64,000 bases of DNA from Flavobacteriales bacterium. Its GTDB lineage: Bacteria; Bacteroidota; Bacteroidia; Flavobacteriales_F; PHOS-HE28. Positions 1 to 8,062 of the stretch are shown here, in pieces. The stretch covers positions 372,001 through 436,000 of the forward strand of contig CP064979.1 in assembly GCA_016699575.1 (NCBI GenBank). Direction: 5' to 3'. The position numbers and the translations under genes were made by a program. The notes under the pieces were generated by a model. That model did not search any database. It saw nothing but the letters and a program-made list of their open reading frames with translations, and was not told where the DNA came from. Position 1 is the first letter of the stretch. Each line of letters begins with the position of its first letter.

Positions 1-189
1 GACGGGAGTGGCAGCACGCGCATGCGCACTTCGCTCTTCCGCGAACTGGCCTACGCTTTCGACCATGGCATCCACCACTTGGCGCTCTTGCGCATTGCGG
101 TGGAACAGGAACACAGGACGGTGCAACTTCACCCCGACTTCGGTGTGGCCCCAAGCACCATACGCGACCGCAGGAAGCAAAACGCATAG
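1..189 (+). CDS. DinB-family protein, C-terminal part (5' end outside window)
   Basis: The frame is open from the first base and stops at TAG 187-189, giving 62 residues of a protein that begins upstream of the window. The visible part reads FRELAYAFDHGIHHLALLRI followed by DFGVAPSTIRDR close to the end. This His-His helix and the FGVAPST ending resemble the C-terminus of DinB-like four-helix metal-binding proteins. A second, complete DinB-like gene lies at 12607-13107. Function beyond the fold (often metal-dependent thiol or hydrolase chemistry in the family) cannot be read from the fragment. Confidence 0.6.
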   Translation, partial: DGSGSTRMRTSLFRELAYAFDHGIHHLALLRIAVEQEHRTVQLHPDFGVAPSTIRDRRKQNA

Positions 190-194
190 CCGCA

Positions 195-1159
195 ATGCGA
201 CGGACCAACAGCGAGCATGACGGCTGGGCCGCGGCGATCGCGTGGCCGGAGACCTGGTGCAAACGCGCAGGTGCATGGTACGATGCGGTGATGCGCGCCG
301 TGGCCGTGAACCGCGACGGGTATTACCAAGTGGGCCATGCAGCGCTGCTCGTGCTGCGCAACGGGGATGAAGAACCGATCTACTTCGACATGGGGCGCTA
401 TCATGCGCCGGGAGGCACGGCGCGTGTCCGCAGCGCGGTAACGGATCACGAACTGCGTGTGTCGACCAAATGTGTTTGGAGTGCGTCACGGCCGCAGAAC
501 CTGCCTTCCATCATGGAAGAACTGGCCAACAACCCCGCATGTCATGGTGCGGGTCCCTTGCATTGGGCTGCCACACCGGTGAACACTGGAGCTGTGATGG
601 CCAAGGCGCAAACCATGCAGTACACCGGCTTCCATACCTACGGGCCCTTCGCGCCGGGTGGCAGCAATTGTAGCCGGTTCGTTTGCACAGCGCTGCTGGC
701 CGGTAGCACGGCACTTCGCACCCGCACCGGCCTGCTTTTCCCTTGGACGCTTTCGCCCACGCCGTTGGCCAACGTGAGGGCTTGCGCACGGACGGGACCA
801 AGCGGCGTAGCGCTTCCTGCCGTAAGCACTGGACCCATTGCGGTTATTGCGTGAAACGCCACAGGACCTTGCCCGCACCGCTGCGCCCGGCGCATGTGCC
901 CGCCGACGCACAATGGCTCGCCGGTGAAGGGGCAGGCTCGTGGTTCGTGCTGCGGTGGAGCGATGGTCTGTTGCATGCGGAACGACTTTCCCCTTGCGGA
1001 GACACCGAATGCCAAGGCCTCTACATGCTCAGTTGCGCGGACATGCCGGACCTTTCCGAACGGGTGGAGGTCACCTACCCGAGCCATTGCGCGGTGATCA
1101 CCGTGCTCCAGTCGGGGCGCTCGTTCACCTACCGGCGTTCGGACCCTAAGGTGAAGTAG
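195..1159 (+). pseudogene. DUF6695-like protein, apparently split by a frameshift near 777-850
   Basis: The first part starts at ATG 195 and runs in frame to TGA 852-854. Conserved-looking stretches include AIAWPETWCKRAGAWYD, YYQVGHAALLVL, YFDMGRYHAPGG and GSNCSRFV, ending in LSPTPLANVRA. After about 777 the same protein seems to continue one frame back, with PADAQWLAGEGAGSWFVLRW and a beta-rich tail, to TAG 1157-1159. Both halves resemble the N- and C-terminal parts of an uncharacterised Bacteroidota family (DUF6695), normally one protein. I therefore read this as one gene broken by a single-base indel; the GAGGG run at 776-780 is a plausible spot. It may be a true pseudogene or an assembly error. 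The function of the family is unknown to me. Confidence 0.55.
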
Positions 1160-1164
1160 CATTG
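1157..1164 (+). promoter_or_regulatory. -7 box TAGCATTG, 4 nt before a start codon
   Basis: TAGCATTG fits the Bacteroidota -7 consensus TAnnTTTG with one mismatch and ends four bases before the ATG of the permease at 1169. It overlaps the stop codon of the preceding frame. The spacing implies a transcript beginning at or next to the start codon. Confidence 0.45.
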
Positions 1165-1168
1165 CACC

Positions 1169-2305
1169 ATGCTCGCATCCGGCCGCATCAGCCTCGAACG
1201 TTTCCTCCATTTGGTGGTGGTGGCCGTCACCGTCTGGGCGGCCATCTGGGTGCTGAACAGCCTCAGCGCAGTGCTCATCCCGTTCATCCTCGCGCTGATC
1301 CTCGATTACATCATCGATCCGCTGGTGGACCGCGTGCAGCGCTTGGTGAAGCACCGCGTGGCGGCCGTGCTGCTCACCATGCTCGCCGTGCTCATCGTGG
1401 TGGGCGGCTTGCTGGCCATCGCCATTCCCATGGTGGGCAAGGAGGCCAAGCATTTCGCCGACCTGGTGCGCGAGCAACTGCCCGCTTTGCAAGCCCGAGT
1501 GCAACACACGCCATGGCTGCACAATGCGGTGGTGAGCCTCGGCGGCATCGACTATCACAACTACCTTACCACCGATAACCTGATGGCACTGGGCAAAAAG
1601 GCCCTGCCGGGGTTCTGGAGCGGTGTGGGCAATGTGTTCGGCTGGCTCTTCGGACTGGTCGCCGTCTTCACCACGTTGCTCTATATGGTGTTCCTGCTGG
1701 TTGACGAGGAAGAGCTCGCCGGTAAGTGGAAGACCCTGCTGCCCGAGGATTACCGCGCCCCAATGACAGCATTGGTGCACGACCTGCAACGCGTGATGAA
1801 CGCCTACTTCCGCGGGCAGTTACAGATAGCCAGCATCCTCACGGTTGTGTACATCATCGGTTTCAACATCATTGGCTTGCCGTTGGCCACGTTGTTGGGC
1901 GTGCTGGCTGGTGCGCTCGGGCTCATCCCCTACTTCGGCCTGCTCAGTATCCTGCCGGTGGCCTTCAGCGTTGGCATTTACTGCATGGAGCACCACACCG
2001 GGTTCTGGGGCGTGATGGTGTGGGTGGTGGTGGTGTACATCGCCGCGCAAGCGTTGGAGGGCCTTGTGCTCACCCCACGTATACAAGGCAAGAATACGGG
2101 TTTGCGACCGGTCGTGATCCTGTTGGCGTTGAGCATATGGGGAAGCGTGCTCGGTCTGGTGGGTTTGCTCCTGGCGTTGCCGCTCACCACGCTCCTGCTG
2201 TCCTATTACCGGAGGTTCGTGCTGGGCGAGACCGAGGAGGAAGAAGGACCTGCCGTAACACCACTTTCAGCAGAAGCGACCTCCACTCCCACGGATCCGG
2301 CATAG
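1169..2305 (+). CDS. AI-2E family transporter (permease)
   Basis: This 378-residue polytopic inner-membrane protein has hydrophobic segments at about 12-45, 65-90, 150-180 and several from 205 to 345. The N-terminal pattern (SAVLIPFILALILDYIIDPL) and the late segment GLIPYFGLLSILPVAFSVGI, followed by LVLTPRIQGKNTGLRPVVIL, are typical of the AI-2E/PerM-YdiK family. Members export small molecules or ions and have been linked to autoinducer-2 transport or Na+/H+ antiport; the substrate cannot be told here. The length is normal for the family. The acidic tail (ETEEEEGP) is cytoplasmic in style. A -7 box sits directly before the start, so the gene is probably transcribed alone. Confidence 0.85.
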   Translation: MLASGRISLERFLHLVVVAVTVWAAIWVLNSLSAVLIPFILALILDYIIDPLVDRVQRLVKHRVAAVLLTMLAVLIVVGGLLAIAIPMVGKEAKHFADLVREQLPALQARVQHTPWLHNAVVSLGGIDYHNYLTTDNLMALGKKALPGFWSGVGNVFGWLFGLVAVFTTLLYMVFLLVDEEELAGKWKTLLPEDYRAPMTALVHDLQRVMNAYFRGQLQIASILTVVYIIGFNIIGLPLATLLGVLAGALGLIPYFGLLSILPVAFSVGIYCMEHHTGFWGVMVWVVVVYIAAQALEGLVLTPRIQGKNTGLRPVVILLALSIWGSVLGLVGLLLALPLTTLLLSYYRRFVLGETEEEEGPAVTPLSAEATSTPTDPA

Positions 2306-2367
2306 GGCATCCGCACCACTATCGGTCGGTTATGCACATGACGGAGGGCTCGCCGGGGGTGGGCCGG

Positions 2368-2375
2368 TAGTTTGG
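2368..2375 (+). promoter_or_regulatory. -7 box TAGTTTGG before the haloperoxidase gene
   Basis: TAGTTTGG resembles TAnnTTTG and ends five bases before ATG 2381. The very short distance suggests a leaderless or nearly leaderless mRNA. Confidence 0.45.
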
Positions 2376-2380
2376 CCGGT

Positions 2381-3925
2381 ATGATGAGACCCTACCCCAC
2401 ACCCACCCTCTTGCTCGCGTCCTTGGTCCTTGCCCCGGCACTGAGCGCTCAAACGGCCGATCAGCATCCCAGCGATGTGCCGAACGCCTACTTCAAGTAC
2501 ACCTACATCCTCTGCCCGGGTACGCCTGGCATGAGCCCGCCCGTGAGCAGCCGCGCCTATGGCTACATGGGCCTTGCCGCCTACGAGAGCATTGTTGACG
2601 GTGTGCCCGGATGGACCAGCCTGGAAGGCGACCTGCCCGAGCTTGGCACCCTGCCTGCCACCAACCCGGACAGCGTTTACCACTGGCCCACCTGCGCCAA
2701 CTACGCGCTGTGCTGCATGGCGGACAGCCTGTTCTACAACGGCAATGTGACCGTGCTGGGCGACCTGCACATGATCCGTGACGGCTTTGATGCACAGTTC
2801 GCAGGGGAGCCTGCTGATGTTCTAGCGCGCAGCCGCGCCTTCGGAACGGCCATTGCCAACGCTGTGCTGGACATGGCCCGCACGGACGGCGCATACCGGT
2901 CGCAGACCACCAACTTCGACCCGAACTACTTCATCCCAGCAGGACCTGGTTTCTGGCAACCTGCTCCCGGCCAGAACGCACTTCAAGCGCACTGGGGAAA
3001 CAAGCGTCCATTCATGGAGGCCGACACCATGAATGCGCTGATGACCGTGGTGCCCCCGCCCGTGGACAGCGTACCTGGCAGCGCTTGCTACGACGCGGCA
3101 TTGGAAGTTTACCAACGCTCACAGACCCTTACCGCCACGGACACGCTGACAGCGCGTTACTGGGCCGATGACGTGAAATCGCCGCCCACGCACTATGTGC
3201 AGCTCACCGAGCAGCTCATGCGCCGCGAGGGCAAGGACCTGGCCTTCGCAGCGCGGGGATACGCGATCATGACCATGAGCGTGGCCGACGCCTTCGTGGC
3301 GTGCTGGCGCTGGAAGTACATGCACAACTGGCACCGCCCCCGGCACTACATCCCGCAGTACATAGATGCGAACTGGATGCCCATCATCAACACACCGCCC
3401 TTCCCCGAGTTCACCAGCGGCCACAGCAGCGGCAGCGGTGCCTGGGGCGAGTCGATGAACGAGGTGTTCGGCACCAACTTCGCCTTCACGGACAGCACGC
3501 ACGGTGCGCTTTTCGGCGGGCCACGCAGCTATCCCAGCTTCGACAGCGCCGCGGCCGAGTGCGCCAACAGCCGTCTTCTCGGTGGCATCCACTACACGTT
3601 CTCGAACATCAATGGTCTGGAGAACGGCGCGCTCATAGCTCAGAACATCGTGGCGTTGTTCGATGGCCTCATCACCGCGGTAGAACCCACTGTGGTGGGC
3701 GCACCTGCAGACATCCGCTACGATGCCACCAACGGCATGCTCATTCCGGGTGCCAGCGTTGGCACGGAGCACATCCGCGTCGTTGCCGTTGGTAGCGGCA
3801 TCGTGGTTCGCAACTTCCGCGGCGGTGGTCCTTACGCCTTGGGCCGCCTACCAGCAGGTGCGTATGTGGCCGAGGTGATCGGTGCTGAGCGCACCATCAT
3901 GCGATTCGTGCACACCGCGCAGTAG
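2381..3925 (+). CDS. Secreted vanadium-dependent haloperoxidase / PAP2-like phosphatase
   Basis: This is a 514-residue protein with a cleavable signal peptide (hydrophobic to about residue 23, ending LSAQ). The PAP2/vanadium-haloperoxidase active-site blocks appear in order: KYMHNWHRPRHY near 312 (Lys and Arg-Pro), FTSGHSSGSG near 346 (S/PxGH core) and ANSRLLGGIHYTFS near 404 (Arg and His). The fold binds phosphate or vanadate; members are acid phosphatases or halide-oxidising enzymes, and sequence alone does not decide which. The last about 70 residues (ending LPAGAYVAEVIGAERTIMRF) look like a short T9SS-type C-terminal signal, suggesting export to the surface or medium. I chose ATG 2381 over an upstream TTG because of the -7 box spacing and the signal peptide. 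Confidence 0.8.
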   Translation: MMRPYPTPTLLLASLVLAPALSAQTADQHPSDVPNAYFKYTYILCPGTPGMSPPVSSRAYGYMGLAAYESIVDGVPGWTSLEGDLPELGTLPATNPDSVYHWPTCANYALCCMADSLFYNGNVTVLGDLHMIRDGFDAQFAGEPADVLARSRAFGTAIANAVLDMARTDGAYRSQTTNFDPNYFIPAGPGFWQPAPGQNALQAHWGNKRPFMEADTMNALMTVVPPPVDSVPGSACYDAALEVYQRSQTLTATDTLTARYWADDVKSPPTHYVQLTEQLMRREGKDLAFAARGYAIMTMSVADAFVACWRWKYMHNWHRPRHYIPQYIDANWMPIINTPPFPEFTSGHSSGSGAWGESMNEVFGTNFAFTDSTHGALFGGPRSYPSFDSAAAECANSRLLGGIHYTFSNINGLENGALIAQNIVALFDGLITAVEPTVVGAPADIRYDATNGMLIPGASVGTEHIRVVAVGSGIVVRNFRGGGPYALGRLPAGAYVAEVIGAERTIMRFVHTAQ

Positions 3926-3943
3926 TCCTTCTTGTCATTCTCG

Positions 3944-3986
3944 GCAGAACGCCGTGGCCTGGGTGAATGCGGCCACGGCGTTCTGC
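3944..3986. terminator. Strong hairpin terminator (16-bp perfect stem)
   Basis: Arms 3944-3959 and 3971-3986 are perfect reverse complements of 16 bases around an 11-base loop, followed by TTTA. It lies 18 bases past the haloperoxidase stop, so it probably ends that transcript. The IS3 element begins 11 bases further on. Confidence 0.7.
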
Positions 3987-4055
3987 TTTACAGGCCGTGT
4001 AAGCACCCCCTGAAACAGGTGCAGGTGGAAGTAGAACCACCTAAACTTGATCAGG

Positions 4056-4322
4056 ATGAGAAAGAGCAGATTCACCGAGACGCAGATCATTGCGATGCTG
4101 CGCGAGCATGAGGCAGGCAAGAAGGTCTCGGACGTGTGCCGGGAACATGGCGTGAGCCAGCCGACGTTCTACCAGTGGAAGGCCAAGTACAGCGGCCTGG
4201 ACGCCAACCAGCTCAAGGAGTTCAAGGAGCTGAAGGCCAAGTATGCGCGCCTTGAGAAGATGTACACCGAGGCCCAGATGGACCGCCAGGTGCTCAAGGA
4301 GATCATCGAGGGAAAGTTGTAG
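4056..4322 (+). CDS. IS3-family transposase OrfA (helix-turn-helix)
   Basis: An 88-residue DNA-binding subunit of the element. The start MRKSRFTETQIIAML and the segment KVSDVCREHGVSQPTFYQW (about residues 26-44) form the helix-turn-helix of the IS3 OrfA family. Residues about 50-85 are a leucine-rich coiled coil (KEFKELKAKYARLEKMY) used for dimerisation. The stop TAG at 4320-4322 lies just after GGGAAAG at 4310-4316, which is in the correct phase (G GGA AAG) to act as a -1 slippery heptamer for making the OrfAB fusion. An in-frame TTG at 4047 is an alternative start, but ATG 4056 fits the family better. Confidence 0.9.
   Translation: MRKSRFTETQIIAMLREHEAGKKVSDVCREHGVSQPTFYQWKAKYSGLDANQLKEFKELKAKYARLEKMYTEAQMDRQVLKEIIEGKL
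4310..4316 (+). promoter_or_regulatory. Probable -1 ribosomal frameshift site GGGAAAG
   Basis: The heptamer has the X XXY YYZ form and is phased in the orfA frame as G|GGA|AAG, four bases before its stop. Slipping back one base continues as GK-VVGPDDKREVVRRL into orfB without a stop. IS3 elements produce transposase in this way. Confidence 0.65.
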
Positions 4323-4345
4323 GCCCGGACGACAAACGAGAGGTC

Positions 4346-5242
4346 GTGCGCCGACTGGTCGAACAGCGCCAGTACAGCGAACGCCGGGCCTGCAAGCTGT
4401 TGAACTTGAGTGCGAGCGTGTATCGCTATGCGCCCAAGGAGAAGAACGATGCGGAAGTGATCGAGCACATGATGCGAGTGGTGGATCAGAACCCCACATG
4501 GGGGTTCGGTCTGACCTTCGACCAGATGGTCACTGAGGGGACCGGGGCCAACCACAAGCGGGTGCACAGGCTCTACAAGGAGGCGGACCTGCACTTGCGC
4601 AGGCGTACGAAGCGCCGGGTGCCCGAGCGGGTGAAGGACCCGATCGTGCTGCCCATCGGCCCGAACATCACTTGGAGCATGGACTTCATGAGCGATGCGC
4701 TGGTGACCGGTCGCAAGTACCGCACTTTCAACGTGATCGATGACTTCAACCGGGAAGCCTTGTGCATAGCGGTCGACACCTCTCTGCCTGCTGCACGCGT
4801 GATCCGTGAGCTGGACCAGCTGATCGCCTGGCGTGGTAAGCCCGAACGCCTTCGCATGGACAATGGCCCGGAGTTCATCGCACACGCCATGCAGGAATGG
4901 GCCACATCCAACGGGATCGCCTTCACCTACATCCAGCCGGGCATGCCCATGCAGAACGGCTTGGTCGAGCGCTTCAACAAAACGTACCGGACCGAAGTGC
5001 TCAATGCGTGGATCTTCGAACGCCTGGACCAAGTACGCACCATCACGCAAGAGTGGATGTGGCGCTATAACAACCAGCGCCCGCACAGGTCGTTGCTGCG
5101 CTTATCGCCCCGTGCGTTCCTGTTGAAATGTGGACAACTCCCTGCCCACTACACAGGCTCACGCGCGGACTTCCCCACAGTTCAACAGGACATCCACAAC
5201 ACCACCACACTCAAAAGTACCTTTACAAACCGCTGCGCCTAA
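4346..5242 (+). CDS. IS3-family transposase OrfB (DDE integrase catalytic part)
   Basis: A 298-residue catalytic protein of the RNase-H-like integrase fold. An HTH_21-like segment covers about residues 25-90 (YSERRACKLLNLSASVYRY). The DDE triad is visible as WSMDFM (first Asp, about 113), RMDNGPEF (second Asp, about 173) and LVERFNKTYRTEVL (Glu, about 208), with NNQRPHRSL downstream as expected. It starts at GTG 4346 if translated alone, but it is probably made mostly as an OrfAB fusion by -1 frameshifting from orfA. The C-terminal extension (about 40 residues of Thr, Ser and Asn) reaches almost to the right inverted repeat. No damage is visible. Confidence 0.92.
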   Translation: MRRLVEQRQYSERRACKLLNLSASVYRYAPKEKNDAEVIEHMMRVVDQNPTWGFGLTFDQMVTEGTGANHKRVHRLYKEADLHLRRRTKRRVPERVKDPIVLPIGPNITWSMDFMSDALVTGRKYRTFNVIDDFNREALCIAVDTSLPAARVIRELDQLIAWRGKPERLRMDNGPEFIAHAMQEWATSNGIAFTYIQPGMPMQNGLVERFNKTYRTEVLNAWIFERLDQVRTITQEWMWRYNNQRPHRSLLRLSPRAFLLKCGQLPAHYTGSRADFPTVQQDIHNTTTLKSTFTNRCA

Positions 5243-5313
5243 AATGGGGGTGCTTACAGCCGTTCGTCGAAGTCCTATTGTTGCATGGCCGCAGGGTAAG
5301 AGCTTCGCAGCAC

Positions 5314-5760
5314 ATGCGCATTGCCTTTGTTAAAGCCAAGGACTGCTGGTCGTTGCGCCATCAAGTGTTACGCCCGCACCAAACTTTGGAGGATTGCGAT
5401 TACCCCAACGACCGCAACCCGGACAGTTTCCACTTGGGTGCGTTCGAAGGCAAGCAGTTGGTGGCCGTCAGCTCCTTCTACAAGGAGCGCCAACCCACGG
5501 TGCTAGGGCATTTCCAATGGCGCCTGCGCGGCATGGCGGTATTGCCCGATTTCCGTGGGAAGGGCATTGGCCAGCACTTGCTGCGTTTTGCCTTTGATGA
5601 GCTGGAGGCCAAAAGGGCCGACGTGCTCTGGTGCCAGGCACGCGAGAAGGCGCTCGGGTTCTATGCGAAGCTCGGCTTCAGCACCAAGGGCGAACCATTC
5701 GCGCTGGAAGGCTTCGGTGTGCACCGGATCATGTACCGTCCGCTGATGGGCTCGGCATAG
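5314..5760 (+). CDS. GNAT family N-acetyltransferase
   Basis: A 148-residue protein with the GNAT fold. The acetyl-CoA-binding motif A is clear at GMAVLPDFRGKGIGQHLL (about 72-89, with R-G-K-G-I-G), followed by DVLWCQAREKALGFYAKLGF, the usual motif B region where a Tyr acts as general acid. The substrate is unknown; small-molecule or peptide amines are typical. An upstream in-frame extension reaches into the insertion sequence and is not credible; ATG 5314 begins the fold. GAGCTTCG at 5300-5307 lies six bases before this ATG and resembles the local -7 box, so the IS right end need not supply a promoter. Confidence 0.85.
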   Translation: MRIAFVKAKDCWSLRHQVLRPHQTLEDCDYPNDRNPDSFHLGAFEGKQLVAVSSFYKERQPTVLGHFQWRLRGMAVLPDFRGKGIGQHLLRFAFDELEAKRADVLWCQAREKALGFYAKLGFSTKGEPFALEGFGVHRIMYRPLMGSA

Positions 5761-5858
5761 GTCCACACGAACCGCGCTGGGCCTCGGTTCGCACCCCAGA
5801 GGGTGCACTTCGCACAATGGGGGCCCGTGCGTCGAAGTGCGGGACGTTTCTTGCGCTC

Positions 5859-8036
5859 ATGCGCAAGTCCCTGCTTCTGATGTTCCTCTTCTCCACCGCT
5901 TCGCTCGTTGCACAAGAGGGCACTGACACAACCAAGGTCCGGACTCTGCCGGGCACCGAAGTGAAGCGCATCATCCGCAACGATATCTACCGCTTGGAAC
6001 CCGTGCAGGGCACCTATCTCTTCAGCGGCCGCAAGAACGAAGTGGTGGCGTTGGCCGAACGTGATGCGGCATTGACCGAAAAGCTCGGCCGCCAGCTCTT
6101 CGCGAAGATCCCGGGCGTGTTCGTGTACGACATGGACGGCACCGGCAACCAGATGAACATCTCCACCCGGGGGCTAGACCCGCACCGCGGCTGGGAGTTC
6201 AACATCCGTAAGGACGGCATCATCACGAATTCCGACATGTACGGCTACCCGGCCAGCCATTACAACGTACCCATGGAAGCCGTGGAGCGCATTGAACTGT
6301 TGCGCGGCACGGCATCGTTGCAGTACGGCGCGCAGTTCGGTGGCATGCTCAACTTCGTGAGCAAACAGGCTGACACCACGCGCTGTTTCGCTTTCGAGAA
6401 CATCAGCACCGTGGGTTCGTACGGGCTGCTGAGCACCTTCAACCGTGCCAGCGGCAAAATGGGCAAGTGGACCTACAATGTGTGGATGCAACGCAAGGGA
6501 CTTGATGGCTATCGCGACAATGCGCGCTCCGACTTCCAGTCGCAGAACGTCACCATCGGCTTCATGCCCAACCCGCGCCTGAGCTTCCGGGCAGAGTGGA
6601 CCCGCTCGGACTACGTTGTGCAGCTGCCCGGTCCACTGAACGATAGCATGTTCCATGCGGACCCGCGCATGAGCATCCGCACTCGGAACTACTACCAGCC
6701 TGATATCCATATTCCATCGTTCGTTGTGGAATGGGGGCCGAACGAACGCACTGTAGTGCGCTGGGCCACATCCACCGTGCTCGGCCGCCGCAACAGCGTG
6801 CTCTTCGACAGGTCGAGCAACATCGCGGATGCGCTGGACACCACTACGCTGGCCTATGCTCCACGTCAGGTGGACATCGACCAGTTCAACAGCTACACAA
6901 GCGAGCTGCGCGTGCGCCGCCACTACACCTTGTTCAACCGCACTAGCACCTGGTCCGGTGGGGTTCAGTACATGAACAACGACCTGCATCGGCGCCAGCA
7001 AGGCAAAGGCACCACGGGCACGGACTACGACCTAACCCTCAGCACATCGGGCTTCGGCCGCGACCTGCACTTCCGCACCACCAACCTGGCTGCCTTCCTG
7101 GAGAACCGATGGGCCTTCACCGACCGCCTGTCCATGACCACGGGAGCACGGTTGGAAATGGGCAGCAGCGACTTCACCGGTGATATCACCTACTACAGCG
7201 ATGAAACACTACCCAATACGATCGAGCACAACTTCCCGCTCTTTGCGGTGAGCGCGGAGCACACCTTGGGCCAACGCGCCAACGTCTATGCCGGTTGGTC
7301 GCAGGCCTATCGACCGGTCATCCTCAAGGACATCATTCCGGCCACCGTGTATGAAGTGAGCGACAAGGATCTGAAGGACGCTTACGGCGACAACATGGAG
7401 ATCGGTGTGCGTGGTTTCTCGCGCTGGTTCAAATGGGACGTTAGCGCGTTCCAAGTGCAGTACAACGACCGGCTCGGCACCCTTGCCGAGCAGGACAGCG
7501 CTGGCGTCACGATCATCCGCCGCACCAACATCGGCAACTCGGTGACGCGCGGTATGGAGTGCTTCCTGCAGGCGGATGTGCGAGCTGGAGCGAAATGGGG
7601 CTTATCGGTGTTCACATCCACCTCGTACATGGACGGTCGCTATCGCGATGCAATCATCCGATCAGGTTCCAACAACGTGGACATCAGCGGCAACCGCATC
7701 GAGAGCGTCCCGGAATGGATCAGCCGCAACGGCGCGACCTTCCGCTACAGGGGCTGGCGCCTCAGCGTGCTCTACAGCTATGTAAGCGACTCTTATGCGG
7801 ATGCGCTGAACACCGAACAGCCCAACGCAACTGGCACGGTGGGCGTGGTGCCTGCGTACGGTGTCCTGGACGTGAACACAACTCTCCATGTGAACGACCA
7901 CCTGGAACTGAGGGCCAACCTGAACAACCTGCTCGATGAGCAATACTTCACCAAGCGCCCGCAGTTCTATCCGGGCCCGGGCATCTGGCCGTCGGACGGG
8001 CGCAACCTCTCCTTCACCGTGGCCATGCGCATCTGA
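5859..8036 (+). CDS. TonB-dependent outer-membrane receptor (FecA-like siderophore type)
   Basis: A 725-residue protein with a signal peptide (MRKSLLLMFLFSTASLVAQ). A plug domain occupies about 70-190 (LGRQLFAKIPGVFVYDMDG, then ISTRGLDPHRGWEFNIRKDG and VERIELLRGTASLQYGAQFG), followed by a beta barrel ending in LRANLNNLLDEQYFTKRPQF and a final RNLSFTVAMRI strand. The order and the YPGPGIWPSDGRN ending match Fe(III)-dicitrate/FecA-type receptors. It would import an iron chelate or similar ligand across the outer membrane using TonB energy. No SusD partner or sigma/anti-sigma pair is adjacent, which favours a siderophore rather than a polysaccharide ligand. Start ATG 5859 was chosen for the signal peptide. 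Confidence 0.88.
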   Translation: MRKSLLLMFLFSTASLVAQEGTDTTKVRTLPGTEVKRIIRNDIYRLEPVQGTYLFSGRKNEVVALAERDAALTEKLGRQLFAKIPGVFVYDMDGTGNQMNISTRGLDPHRGWEFNIRKDGIITNSDMYGYPASHYNVPMEAVERIELLRGTASLQYGAQFGGMLNFVSKQADTTRCFAFENISTVGSYGLLSTFNRASGKMGKWTYNVWMQRKGLDGYRDNARSDFQSQNVTIGFMPNPRLSFRAEWTRSDYVVQLPGPLNDSMFHADPRMSIRTRNYYQPDIHIPSFVVEWGPNERTVVRWATSTVLGRRNSVLFDRSSNIADALDTTTLAYAPRQVDIDQFNSYTSELRVRRHYTLFNRTSTWSGGVQYMNNDLHRRQQGKGTTGTDYDLTLSTSGFGRDLHFRTTNLAAFLENRWAFTDRLSMTTGARLEMGSSDFTGDITYYSDETLPNTIEHNFPLFAVSAEHTLGQRANVYAGWSQAYRPVILKDIIPATVYEVSDKDLKDAYGDNMEIGVRGFSRWFKWDVSAFQVQYNDRLGTLAEQDSAGVTIIRRTNIGNSVTRGMECFLQADVRAGAKWGLSVFTSTSYMDGRYRDAIIRSGSNNVDISGNRIESVPEWISRNGATFRYRGWRLSVLYSYVSDSYADALNTEQPNATGTVGVVPAYGVLDVNTTLHVNDHLELRANLNNLLDEQYFTKRPQFYPGPGIWPSDGRNLSFTVAMRI

Positions 8037-8048
8037 ACGGGGGCCGGG

Positions 8049-8056
8049 TAGCTTCG
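8049..8056 (+). promoter_or_regulatory. -7 box TAGCTTCG, 6 nt before a start codon
   Basis: TAGCTTCG matches the recurring TAnnTTCG form in this window and ends six bases before ATG 8063. The same octamer precedes surE at 36483-36490 on the other strand. Confidence 0.45.
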
Positions 8057-8062
8057 GCGCCC

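Larger units (their letters stand above)
3998..5258 (+). mobile_element. Complete IS3-family insertion sequence (IS407-like group)
   Basis: A 1261-bp element is bounded by 13-bp perfect inverted repeats, TGTAAGCACCCCC at 3998-4010 and its complement at 5246-5258. The flanking GCCG at 3994-3997 and 5259-5262 is a 4-bp target duplication, the size typical of the IS407 group. Inside are orfA (4056-4322) and orfB (4346-5242) in the -1 frame. Both reading frames and both ends are intact, so the copy looks recent and possibly active. It landed between the haloperoxidase terminator and the GNAT gene without breaking either. Confidence 0.9.

Noticed and set aside
638..1789. 383-codon minus-strand open frame
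   Set aside because: Composition is His/Gln/Glu-rich, typical of shadows of GC-rich genes, and it overlaps the clear AI-2E permease.
5128..5313. N-terminal extension of the GNAT gene into the insertion sequence
   Set aside because: The upstream in-frame sequence is the end of orfB and the right IS end; the fold starts at ATG 5314.
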